NCBI GenBank assembly: GCA_003648845.1
Contig: QMQA01000087.1
Coordinates: forward strand, 1 to 5,862
DNA from: Candidatus Aerophobota bacterium
GTDB lineage: Bacteria > Aerophobota > Aerophobia > Aerophobales > B3-G15
Direction of reading: 5' to 3'
Length of the DNA: 5,862 bases
The translations under genes were made by a program, and so were the position numbers. Shown one piece after another: positions 1 through 4,957 of the stretch. The notes below the pieces were generated by a model. That model had not been told where the DNA came from, made no database searches, and was given only the letters and a program-made list of their open reading frames with translations. Within the stretch, counting starts at the first letter, position 1. Each line of letters begins with the position of its first letter.

Positions 1-813
1 AAGGATACCCCCATGTCTGAGGCGGCCATAATTGGTTTTGCCCTGGGAGCTGCAATAACCGGAATGCGTCCCATTGCAGAGATAATGTTCTGTGACCTTC
101 TATGTCTTGCAATGGACCAGATTGTAAATCAGGTGGCAAAGATACATTACATGTTTGGAGGCAAGGTAAAGGTACCCCTTGTTATAAGGGTTCCCTTTGG
201 AGGGTTAAGGAGAGCTGCAGCACAGCACTCTCAGCACCTTGAGGCATGGTTCCTCCATACCCCTGGTCTTAAAATCGTGGTTCCCTCAACTCCTTATGAT
301 GTAAAGGGGCTTCTTAAGGCAGCAATAAGAGAAAATAATCCTGTTATGTGTTTTGAACACATACTTTTATACCAGACAAAAGGAAAGGTGCCAGAGGGTG
401 AGTATACAGTGCCTATAGGAAAGGCTGATGTAAAAAGAGAGGGAAAAGATATAACGGTTATAAGTTACTCCTTTATGCTTCACAGGTGTCTTTCTGTTGC
501 AGAAAAGCTTTATAAGGAAGGAATAGATGTTGAGGTTATTGACCTGAGAAGTCTTTATCCCCTTGATATGGAAACTGTAATAGCCTCAGTTAAAAAAACA
601 AATAAAGTGGCTATTGTTCATCAGGCATCCTTAACAGGAGGGGTGGGAGCTGAGGTTGGTATGCGTATAACTGAGGCTGCATTTGACTATCTTGATGCAC
701 CCGTAAAAAGAATCTGTGCTCGGGATGTACCTGTTCCCTTCAGTCCAGTACTTGAGGATTTTGTTGTTCCAACTGAGGAAAGGATTGAGGAAGAGATTAA
801 AAAGATGGTGTAG
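1..813 (+). CDS. pdhB: Pyruvate/acetoin-type 2-oxoacid dehydrogenase E1 component, beta subunit (5' partial)
   Basis: This is the beta subunit of the thiamine-diphosphate E1 enzyme that decarboxylates a 2-oxoacid (pyruvate most likely) and passes the acyl group to the E2 lipoyl domain in the cytoplasm. The frame is open from base 1 and begins KDTPMSEA, matching the conserved DTPISE motif of E1-beta. The first ATG at 13 is therefore internal, and by comparison with family members of about 325 residues some 55 N-terminal residues lie outside the window. The Glu of SE (codon 19-21) corresponds to the Glu that activates the thiamine cofactor. Other family signatures are AAAQHSQ, PSTPYDVKGLL, VIDLRSLYPLD, GGVGAEV and DVPVPF near the end. 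The stop is at 811-813, three bases from the stop of the opposing glycosyltransferase gene. Pyruvate versus acetoin or branched-chain substrate cannot be decided here; the alpha-subunit gene is probably just upstream, which is inference. Confidence 0.93.
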   Translation, partial: KDTPMSEAAIIGFALGAAITGMRPIAEIMFCDLLCLAMDQIVNQVAKIHYMFGGKVKVPLVIRVPFGGLRRAAAQHSQHLEAWFLHTPGLKIVVPSTPYDVKGLLKAAIRENNPVMCFEHILLYQTKGKVPEGEYTVPIGKADVKREGKDITVISYSFMLHRCLSVAEKLYKEGIDVEVIDLRSLYPLDMETVIASVKKTNKVAIVHQASLTGGVGAEVGMRITEAAFDYLDAPVKRICARDVPVPFSPVLEDFVVPTEERIEEEIKKMV

Positions 814-816
814 AAG

Positions 817-2112
817 CTATTCTTTAAACCATTTCTTGATAAGGTAAGGCTTCATTCTTTCAAATTCCTCACACACTTTCTCTACCACCCGTTCAGCTTC
901 AAGGCTGCTCATGCGACGGGTTTCTTTTACAAAAGAAGCTGTACGACCAAAGTAAAGCGGAATGAGAGAGGTCACCAGTTTCTCATTTATGCTTTTCGTA
1001 TCAGCTGATATAATTTTTGTATTGTTTTTATAGGCAACTGCAAAATCATAAATTATTTTGGCCCAAAGATCCATAGGAAAATTAAATTTTTCTCGGGAAA
1101 AACGAGTAATTTCCACCAATCTTTCCACATCTTCTCCGGGAAGAATGGAGCACCAGAAATCTTTGTTTTCTTCAACCCCCATCCTGAATTTTTCAATCAT
1201 AGCCTCTACTTTAACAGTAACAGGTTCAGGTAAAACTTCAGAGCGAAATCCATACATAGCAACAGGGCGAGACCCTTTTACATTTTTCCAGTTATCCTCA
1301 TACTGAGTCATAAGATAAAAGAGGGTTCCCACCACCTGTTTAAACATGGGACCAAGAGACTGAGAGGGTTCTTTCCCATCGTGAATCTTGGCTCCCAGAA
1401 AGGACTGACATATCTTAAAACCTTCGTTAATGGCAATAGTGGTCATCCAGATATCTATTCCATATCGAGCAACATCCGTGCCCCATACATCTTTACTTAA
1501 GAAATTTTCCACCATTCTTCGGGAAAATCCAAAATCTCCTCCAATGGGCTGACGTATTCTTTTTCCATAAAGAGCTCTTGTAAGGGGGTAGGCTATAGAG
1601 TTGGTGATTGTTCCATCGTATTTGTGACGGGAATAATAAGGTGCCACATAATCGTAACCTTTAAGAAGAACAGGTCCTGCTAAAAGCTGTATCCATTCAG
1701 GAGTAATGCTTCTAAGGTCTGAATCTACAACCACACAGGCAACAACGTTTAATTCATATGCCGTCTCAAAGATAGCCTTAAAAGCACTTCCCTTGCCAGG
1801 AAGTCCGTAGTAAGGAGCGGCCAGACTTCTGGCAGGGTGCACCGGATGCTCCACCAGAATGGTATCAAGGTCTGTATAGATACTGGTCTGCTTAACAATT
1901 TCTCTGGTTCTGTCAGTAGAACCGCCATCTGAATTCATAATCATAGCCTTTTCATTGGGGAAGTATTTGGCAAGTCCACACTGAACGGCTCTTACCACCT
2001 GACCTATAGTTTTCTCATTGTTGTAGCTGGGAATTCCAACCAGAATGTCAGCTTTTCCCACCTGCTCTAACTTTTCTCTTGCTTCCTCAGATAGTGCATT
2101 TTGAAGTTTCAT
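817..2112 (-). CDS. GT-A glycosyltransferase of the glucosyl-/mannosylglycerate synthase type (GT81/GT78-like)
   Basis: A 431-residue cytoplasmic glycosyltransferase that probably transfers a sugar from a nucleotide sugar to a glycerate-type acceptor. The N-terminal GT-A fold shows VGIPSYNN (25-32), NSDGGSTDRT (60-69) and GLPGKGSAFK (103-112). The metal-binding DSD lies at 130-132, followed by SITPEW. QPIGGDFGFSR (188-198) matches the acceptor loop of glucosyl-3-phosphoglycerate and mannosylglycerate synthases. YGIDIWM (217-223) and His244 in AKIHDGK match the later conserved block and metal-ligand His of those families. The C-terminal 180 residues are helical and less recognisable. Donor and acceptor (GDP-mannose, UDP- or NDP-glucose; glycerate or 3-phosphoglycerate) cannot be read from sequence. 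The ATG at 2112 is preceded by AAAGGGG with good spacing and by a near-consensus promoter. No phosphatase gene lies beside it, which fits a one-step synthase or an unlinked partner. The general GT2 label would also be correct but less specific. Confidence 0.82.
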   Translation of the reverse strand: MKLQNALSEEAREKLEQVGKADILVGIPSYNNEKTIGQVVRAVQCGLAKYFPNEKAMIMNSDGGSTDRTREIVKQTSIYTDLDTILVEHPVHPARSLAAPYYGLPGKGSAFKAIFETAYELNVVACVVVDSDLRSITPEWIQLLAGPVLLKGYDYVAPYYSRHKYDGTITNSIAYPLTRALYGKRIRQPIGGDFGFSRRMVENFLSKDVWGTDVARYGIDIWMTTIAINEGFKICQSFLGAKIHDGKEPSQSLGPMFKQVVGTLFYLMTQYEDNWKNVKGSRPVAMYGFRSEVLPEPVTVKVEAMIEKFRMGVEENKDFWCSILPGEDVERLVEITRFSREKFNFPMDLWAKIIYDFAVAYKNNTKIISADTKSINEKLVTSLIPLYFGRTASFVKETRRMSSLEAERVVEKVCEEFERMKPYLIKKWFKE

Positions 2113-2162
2113 AAGTATACCCCTTTCTCAGCTCTTGTGCGCTTTGTTAAAAATTTGCTCAG

Positions 2163-2190
2163 ATTTTAGCCATTATATAAACATTGTCAA
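2163..2190 (-). promoter_or_regulatory. Sigma-70-type promoter for the glycosyltransferase gene
   Basis: Read leftward, TTGACA (2185-2190) is followed after 16 bases by TAAAAT (2163-2168), a 6/6 and 5/6 match to consensus. The predicted start near 2156 gives a leader of about 44 bases containing the AAAGGGG ribosome site. A second TATAAT-like string lies inside the spacer but is too close to this -35 box to use it. Confidence 0.65.
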
Positions 2191-2317
2191 TAGGGCGAGC
2201 TTCCTTGCCAAAAACTAAAAATTCTCTTCCTCCACCACAATATCTATTGAGTGAGAAGCAAGTTTCTTTTCTTTATATATTCGGTTTAAGAAAACCTATT
2301 CTTTAATATTTGATAAT

Positions 2318-2599
2318 TTAATCTCCTGGTTCCTCCTTTCTTATCTTCATTACCTCTTCCAGGGCTTTATCTGCCCATTCACTGTGAGGGTATTTATCCA
2401 GGATTCTTCCCAGAAGTTCCATTTTCTTCTTTTTGTCTTTTTCCTGGTTTGCTGCGGTGAAGAGCCTTTTTGCCTTAGTGTCTTTTTTAGTTACTTTTTT
2501 CTCCTCAGGCTTAGAAATGGCGCCTGTTAAAAAACCCAGTGCAAATCCTGCTATTGCACCCAGTACTAATCCAGCAAGAAAGTTAACCGGCAGTTCCAT
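2318..2599 (-). CDS. Small membrane-anchored protein with a glycine-rich helix and TPR-like tail
   Basis: A 93-residue protein of no recognised family. Residues about 7-28 form one hydrophobic helix rich in small residues, with Gly at 10, 14, 18, 22 and 26. This four-residue spacing is typical of a glycine zipper that packs helices together. A Lys-rich linker follows, then about 45 residues ending LLGRILDKYPHSEWADKALEE, which resembles a single TPR-type helical hairpin as found in BamD- or YbgF-like repeats. The start is set at the ATG at 2597-2599 because GGGTGA (2604-2609) lies four bases upstream. A longer reading from a TTG at 2611 would swallow that site. It lies 61 bases downstream of the 29-residue membrane protein gene, on the same strand, and probably shares its promoter. 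A role as a membrane scaffold or assembly factor is inference only. Confidence 0.75.
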   Translation of the reverse strand: MELPVNFLAGLVLGAIAGFALGFLTGAISKPEEKKVTKKDTKAKRLFTAANQEKDKKKKMELLGRILDKYPHSEWADKALEEVMKIRKEEPGD

Positions 2600-2660
2600 C
2601 TTTTCACCCAAAAATTTATTATGTGGTTTTTACCCGCTACTCCTTTTCTTCTCTTTTTTC

Positions 2661-2750
2661 TCAGGTAATAGAGGACAACTTTATACCGAGAAAATTGATA
2701 ACAGCGATAACCAGAGCAACAATACTGATTACAAAGGCGGCAATTACCAT
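2661..2750 (-). CDS. 29-residue single-helix membrane protein
   Basis: A very short gene: ATG at 2748-2750, TGA at 2661-2663. The product starts MVIAAFVISIVALVIAVINF and ends LGIKLSSIT. It is almost wholly hydrophobic up to residue 21, then short and polar with one Lys, so it should be a single membrane helix with little outside the bilayer. AGGGTGA (2757-2763) lies six bases before the ATG, the same type of ribosome site as the downstream gene. It is the first gene after the leftward promoter at 2885-2912 and is followed 61 bases later by the glycine-zipper/TPR-like protein, so the two may act together in the membrane. Start, stop, ribosome site and hydrophobic composition all agree, but so short a reading frame could still be chance. 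Confidence 0.6.
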   Translation of the reverse strand: MVIAAFVISIVALVIAVINFLGIKLSSIT

Positions 2751-2884
2751 TTTTTCTCACCCTCTTGCTTCAGATAATATGTTTTTAACCTGGCATATAA
2801 GAGTCTTTCTACAGGAACACAGCTTCTCAACAAGGAGGAGATATGGGGACAGCAAAGGATTTTTGTGGTCCGGTCTTGTTGACA

Positions 2885-2912
2885 ATTTTAGATAATAACT
2901 CTGGTTTGTCAA
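2885..2912 (-). promoter_or_regulatory. Leftward sigma-70-type promoter for the two small membrane protein genes
   Basis: Read leftward, TTGACA (2907-2912) and TAAAAT (2885-2890) are 16 bases apart, 6/6 and 5/6 to consensus. Transcription would start near 2878, giving a long leader of about 128 bases before the 29-residue gene. The -35 box is the left half of a perfect palindrome. Confidence 0.62.
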
Positions 2913-2920
2913 TTGACAAA
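2905..2920. promoter_or_regulatory. Perfect 16-bp palindrome, candidate operator between divergent genes
   Basis: TTTGTCAATTGACAAA reads the same on both strands. Each half carries an outward-facing TTGACA, so a protein bound here would cover both the leftward -35 box (2907-2912) and the rightward one (2913-2918). The symmetry could be a dimeric repressor site or simply the result of two abutting -35 boxes. No regulator gene is in the window. Confidence 0.5.
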
Positions 2921-2941
2921 TTCTTCATCCTGTGGTAAAGG
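2913..2941 (+). promoter_or_regulatory. Possible rightward promoter for the 144-residue membrane protein gene
   Basis: TTGACA (2913-2918) is perfect. Seventeen bases later TAAAGG (2936-2941) is a poor -10, but it is preceded by TG one base away (2933-2934), as in extended -10 promoters. The start would lie near 2948, giving a leader of about 45 bases that includes the strong ribosome site at 2977-2984. It is weaker than the opposing promoter. Confidence 0.4.
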
Positions 2942-2992
2942 TGTAGTTCTAATAAAGCTTGCTGGATAAAAAGATAAGGAAGGAGTTTATCT

Positions 2993-3427
2993 ATGGAAAA
3001 AAACTTTATTAAGAGGATTTTTTGGTTTTCAATGCTGACTTTTATGGTATTTAATATCCTAACTTTTGGAAAAGAAACGGTTTGCATTGCCTCCTTTTCT
3101 GATGATAATCCTCCACCTACTGTTCGTGAGATGGAAGAGCACCTGGAAGAGGTTCTTCCTGGACCAGGCTTTCTCGAGAAAGCTGCTAATTTCTTGTATA
3201 CTATTTATGATTACATAAGAAAGGTGATCGTGTTTTCTCTTGAAAAAACCATATTTAAGGAAAATCCTAAATTAGCCGATTTTTATGGAGATGCTGCAAG
3301 TTTTTTGGCAAGTCTCACCGCTGTTTATCTTCTCCTTTTACTTATAGCCTCTGCCAAGAAAATTATAGGTGTGGTACTTATTTTAGGATGGTCTCTTTTT
3401 TTTGTGACAATGTTAATAAGAGGTTGA
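2993..3427 (+). CDS. Membrane protein of unknown function, 144 residues
   Basis: I do not recognise this protein. The start is secure: AAGGAAGGAG (2977-2986) sits just before the ATG at 2993. Residues about 9-26 form a hydrophobic N-terminal segment after KNFIKR, either a signal peptide or a first membrane helix. A Cys at 31 is not in a convincing lipobox. A proline-containing, acidic stretch (DDNPPPTVREMEEHLEE, about 37-53) should lie outside the membrane, followed by an amphipathic region. Two closely spaced hydrophobic helices, about 102-120 and 123-142, are separated only by AKK and form a C-terminal hairpin ending at the last residue. The gene runs opposite to the two small membrane protein genes, with which it may share a control region. 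Its last 15 bases overlap the 3' end of the opposing glycosylase gene, and no terminator hairpin separates them. Confidence 0.75.
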   Translation: MEKNFIKRIFWFSMLTFMVFNILTFGKETVCIASFSDDNPPPTVREMEEHLEEVLPGPGFLEKAANFLYTIYDYIRKVIVFSLEKTIFKENPKLADFYGDAASFLASLTAVYLLLLLIASAKKIIGVVLILGWSLFFVTMLIRG

Positions 3428-4087
3428 GCTGAGCCTTTCCAGCTCCTGTTTCACTTTCTTTAAGTCCGCCATAAATTGTTTTCTCCAGGGAGGTCTGTAG
3501 ATACAGGCTGCAGGATGATAGGTAGGGATAAGGATTTTCCCATGTGGAAGAGTGAATTTTTGCCCTCTCAAATAAGTGATACCGCGGGTAGTGTTAAGCA
3601 AAGTCTGGGTGGAGAATTTACCCAGAGAGCAGATGATTTTGGGCTGGATTATCTGGATCTGTCTTTTCAGATAGGGCAGGCAGCAGGCAATTTCTTCTGG
3701 TTTTGGATCTCTGTTTCCAGGAGGGCGACATTTAAGGATGTTGGCGATATAAAACTTATCCTCAGGTATTTCCAGATACCTCAGACTTTCCCTTAGCAAT
3801 TTCCCGGCCGCTCCAACAAAAGGTCTTCCCTGCAGATCTTCATCTTTCCCTGGTGCCTCTCCCACAATTATGAGAATAGCATCAGGATTTCCTTCTCCAA
3901 AGACCAGGTTAGTTCGGGTTCTATAAAGCGGGCACTTCTGACAGTTTTTTATCTCCTCCTGGAGTTTGTGGAGTAAAAAAGCGCTATCTGAAAAAGATCC
4001 CTCCTTTTTTTTCAGGTATTGTTTGAAACTTTTTACTATCTTGAGATACTCAATGTAAAGGTCTTTTTCTCTTTGGTTATTTATCAC
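3413..4087 (-). CDS. Uracil-DNA glycosylase, family 4 (Fe-S)
   Basis: A 224-residue family 4 uracil-DNA glycosylase, which removes uracil arising from cytosine deamination as the first step of base-excision repair. The [4Fe-4S] ligands are Cys49 and Cys52 ([12 protein letters not shown]), Cys120 ([12 protein letters not shown]) and Cys135 or Cys136. The catalytic and uracil-binding motif [17 protein letters not shown] lies at 76-92, and the DNA-minor-groove motif HPA at 191-193. The order and spacing match the family throughout. The first 45 residues, rich in Lys and aromatic residues, are an ordinary N-terminal extension. The only usable start is a GTG (4085-4087): an in-frame stop lies just upstream and no other ATG, GTG or TTG occurs before the conserved region. 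The ribosome site is unusual, AGG seven bases away with GGAG abutting the GTG. This start overlaps, as GTGA, the stop of the relic reading frame upstream. Confidence 0.93.
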   Translation of the reverse strand: MINNQREKDLYIEYLKIVKSFKQYLKKKEGSFSDSAFLLHKLQEEIKNCQKCPLYRTRTNLVFGEGNPDAILIIVGEAPGKDEDLQGRPFVGAAGKLLRESLRYLEIPEDKFYIANILKCRPPGNRDPKPEEIACCLPYLKRQIQIIQPKIICSLGKFSTQTLLNTTRGITYLRGQKFTLPHGKILIPTYHPAACIYRPPWRKQFMADLKKVKQELERLSSTSY

Positions 4088-4207
4088 TCCTTTACCTCGT
4101 GATTATCTTTTTCCAGAAAGGGGGCAAGACCGAGAAGTAAACCATTTATTCCTAATTTTTTCTGCAACAGGAACTTAGAGGGAGGACTGAATAAGGAGCA
4201 CTTTCAT
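4084..4207 (-). pseudogene. Possible relic of a B12-binding radical-SAM protein N-terminus
   Basis: Read leftward, ATG at 4205-4207 opens MKVLLIQSSL and then hits TAA. Shifting one base at that stop gives an open frame reading KFLLQKK, then GLLLGLAPFLEKDNHEV, then KE and TGA (4084-4086). Proteins with a B12-binding domain before a radical-SAM domain commonly start MKVLLIQPP and continue with GLPLGLAYLAAxLEKxGHEV. The resemblance on both sides of the shift, in the right order and distance, suggests a decayed gene whose remainder has been deleted. The final TGA overlaps the GTG start of the glycosylase gene. The stretch is only about 41 codons and there is no good ribosome site before the ATG, so chance similarity is not excluded. 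Confidence 0.4.
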
Positions 4208-4227
4208 CTTCTTTTAGAAAGTTTTTT

Positions 4228-4258
4228 AAAGGGACCTTATAAAAAGGTCCCTTTTTTT
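4228..4258 (+). terminator. Intrinsic terminator hairpin, strong in the rightward direction
   Basis: AAAGGGACCTT (4228-4238) pairs with AAGGTCCCTTT (4244-4254) across a five-base loop, and a run of seven T (4252-4258) follows on the plus strand. Leftward, the same stem sits three bases past the ferredoxin stop codon, but only three T precede an A run, so it is a poorer terminator in that direction. It probably ends the ferredoxin transcript or works both ways, since no rightward gene is evident upstream of it. Confidence 0.75.
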
Positions 4259-4261
4259 CAT

Positions 4262-4459
4262 TTACTCCTCCTCACAGTGGATAGCCTCAGATGGACATTC
4301 CTCGACTGCTTGCTTTATTTCTTCCTCATGGACGTTAAAATCAGCATCTTCCTTAACCACAGCTACATCGTTTATCTCAAACACCTCAGGGCAGGTATCC
4401 TCACAAAGCCCACAACCTGTACATGCATCCTCATCTATCCAGACCTTTTTGATTGCCAT
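4262..4459 (-). CDS. Small [4Fe-4S] ferredoxin
   Basis: A 65-residue, strongly acidic cytoplasmic electron carrier. CTGCGLCEDTCP supplies Cys13, Cys16, Cys19 and Cys23, and CPSEAI supplies Cys55. In single-cluster ferredoxins of this length, such as those of Thermotoga and Desulfovibrio, the first three Cys and the Cys of the C-terminal CP hold one [4Fe-4S] cluster. Cys23 usually pairs with a mid-chain Cys in a disulfide. Here no mid-chain Cys exists, but there is an extra Cys62 close to the C-terminus. The start at ATG 4457-4459 is certain, with AAAAGGAGGT (4467-4476) upstream. The gene has its own candidate promoter at 4533-4561 and a hairpin right after its stop, so it is probably a single-gene unit. 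Its redox partner cannot be told from the neighbours. Confidence 0.93.
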   Translation of the reverse strand: MAIKKVWIDEDACTGCGLCEDTCPEVFEINDVAVVKEDADFNVHEEEIKQAVEECPSEAIHCEEE

Positions 4460-4526
4460 TCTACAGACCTCCTTTTGATTTGCTGTTCTCTGAGTTTAAA
4501 AAATTATTTTCCACAGCATCTCATGG

Positions 4527-4542
4527 ATGTAAATGATTACAT
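4527..4542. repeat. Inverted repeat over the ferredoxin promoter -10 region
   Basis: ATGTAA (4527-4532) and TTACAT (4537-4542) form a perfect inverted repeat around four bases. It covers the candidate -10 box of the ferredoxin promoter, a position where a bound repressor would block transcription. No regulator is visible, and six-base arms can arise by chance in AT-rich DNA. Confidence 0.35.
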
Positions 4543-4561
4543 ACCTTTTGAGTTCTGTCAA
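4533..4561 (-). promoter_or_regulatory. Candidate promoter for the ferredoxin gene
   Basis: Read leftward, TTGACA (4556-4561) is perfect, and 17 bases on is AATCAT (4533-4538), a 4/6 match to the -10 consensus. Transcription would start near 4526, leaving a leader of about 66 bases that ends in a strong ribosome site. The weak -10 box suggests modest or activated expression. Confidence 0.48.
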
Positions 4562-4567
4562 GAGCTC

Positions 4568-4873
4568 CTAAGTCAAACTTTTTTCCAGTTCCCGGGCAAT
4601 ACGTAAAGGTTTGGTTACGAGCCTCAAGGGAAAGGTGGATATGAAATGAAAGGAGTCTTTCTTAATTTCTAAAGCTATCCTCAAGGGTTTTGTCAACAGT
4701 CTTTGTTCCCAATCAACTATGGAAAACTCCGGTTTGCTGCTTTGAGGTATCCTCACAGTATAACCACAATTTTCACAGATGATTTTAACTGCTGAATTTT
4801 TTGAATAGACTATCTTTGTCGAAGAATCTTTAAAACAATGGCTACATCTCAGTAACGTTCTTATCTTTTCCAT
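4568..4873 (-). CDS. Zinc-ribbon protein with a duplicated TKPLRIA motif
   Basis: A 101-residue protein of unknown function. The N-terminal half is a zinc ribbon: Cys10 and Cys13 (CSHC) and Cys33 and Cys36 (CENC, in CENCGYTVRIP) are placed to bind one zinc. The C-terminal half holds two copies of the same short motif, RLLTKPLRIALE (58-69) and RLVTKPLRIARE (84-95), 26 residues apart. The two copies use largely different codons, so the duplication is old and the protein sequence has been kept. A regulatory or adaptor role binding nucleic acid or protein is inference. The ATG at 4871-4873 has AGGAAG (4880-4885) six bases upstream and a near-consensus promoter at 4921-4949. The ferredoxin gene follows after 108 bases but has its own promoter signals. 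Confidence 0.8.
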   Translation of the reverse strand: MEKIRTLLRCSHCFKDSSTKIVYSKNSAVKIICENCGYTVRIPQSSKPEFSIVDWEQRLLTKPLRIALEIKKDSFHFISTFPLRLVTKPLRIARELEKSLT

Positions 4874-4920
4874 TTTTATCTTCCTGAAAATTCAAATGAT
4901 ATCAAAGCTGTGAGGGTTTT

Positions 4921-4949
4921 ATTTTAGATAGAAAAAAGGAAGATGTCAA
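4921..4949 (-). promoter_or_regulatory. Strong leftward promoter for the zinc-ribbon gene
   Basis: Read leftward, TTGACA (4944-4949) and TAAAAT (4921-4926) are exactly 17 bases apart, 6/6 and 5/6 to consensus. The start would be near 4914, with a leader of about 40 bases carrying the AGGAAG ribosome site. Confidence 0.7.
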
Positions 4950-4957
4950 GCAAGCTC

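Noticed and set aside
1058..1306. 82-codon plus-strand open frame
   Set aside because: It lies wholly inside the glycosyltransferase gene on the other strand, has no family resemblance, and is a shadow frame.
2283..2296. GGTTT-AAGA-AAACC hairpin after the 93-residue gene as a terminator
   Set aside because: The stem is only five pairs, AT-rich, and has no T run on the minus strand.
2600..2611. TTG start at 2611 adding four residues to the 93-residue protein
   Set aside because: The GGGTGA ribosome site lies inside this extension and is correctly placed for the ATG at 2599.
2566..2760. 64-codon Cys-rich minus-strand frame
   Set aside because: It is out of frame with both small membrane protein genes it overlaps; its Cys and Arg content comes from reading hydrophobic codons in another frame.
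2433..2777. 114-codon plus-strand open frame (and the 90-codon frame at 2623-2895)
   Set aside because: It is antisense to the 93- and 29-residue genes, which have ribosome sites, a promoter and sensible membrane helices. The plus-strand frames have odd composition and no ribosome site.
2827..3087. 86-codon minus-strand frame across the divergent promoter region
   Set aside because: It overlaps the palindrome and the well-supported start of the 144-residue gene on the other strand, and it shows no family features.
3476..3796. 106-codon plus-strand frame
   Set aside because: Antisense shadow of the uracil-DNA glycosylase gene.
4041..4053. TTGAG-ATA-CTCAA palindrome as an operator
   Set aside because: It is inside the glycosylase coding region with five-base arms and no nearby promoter, so chance is the simplest explanation.
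4103..4108. GATAAT on the minus strand as the -10 of a glycosylase promoter
   Set aside because: No acceptable -35 at 16-18 bases was found, and the leader would be only about ten bases long.
4277..4606. 109-codon plus-strand frame
   Set aside because: Antisense shadow of the ferredoxin gene and its promoter.
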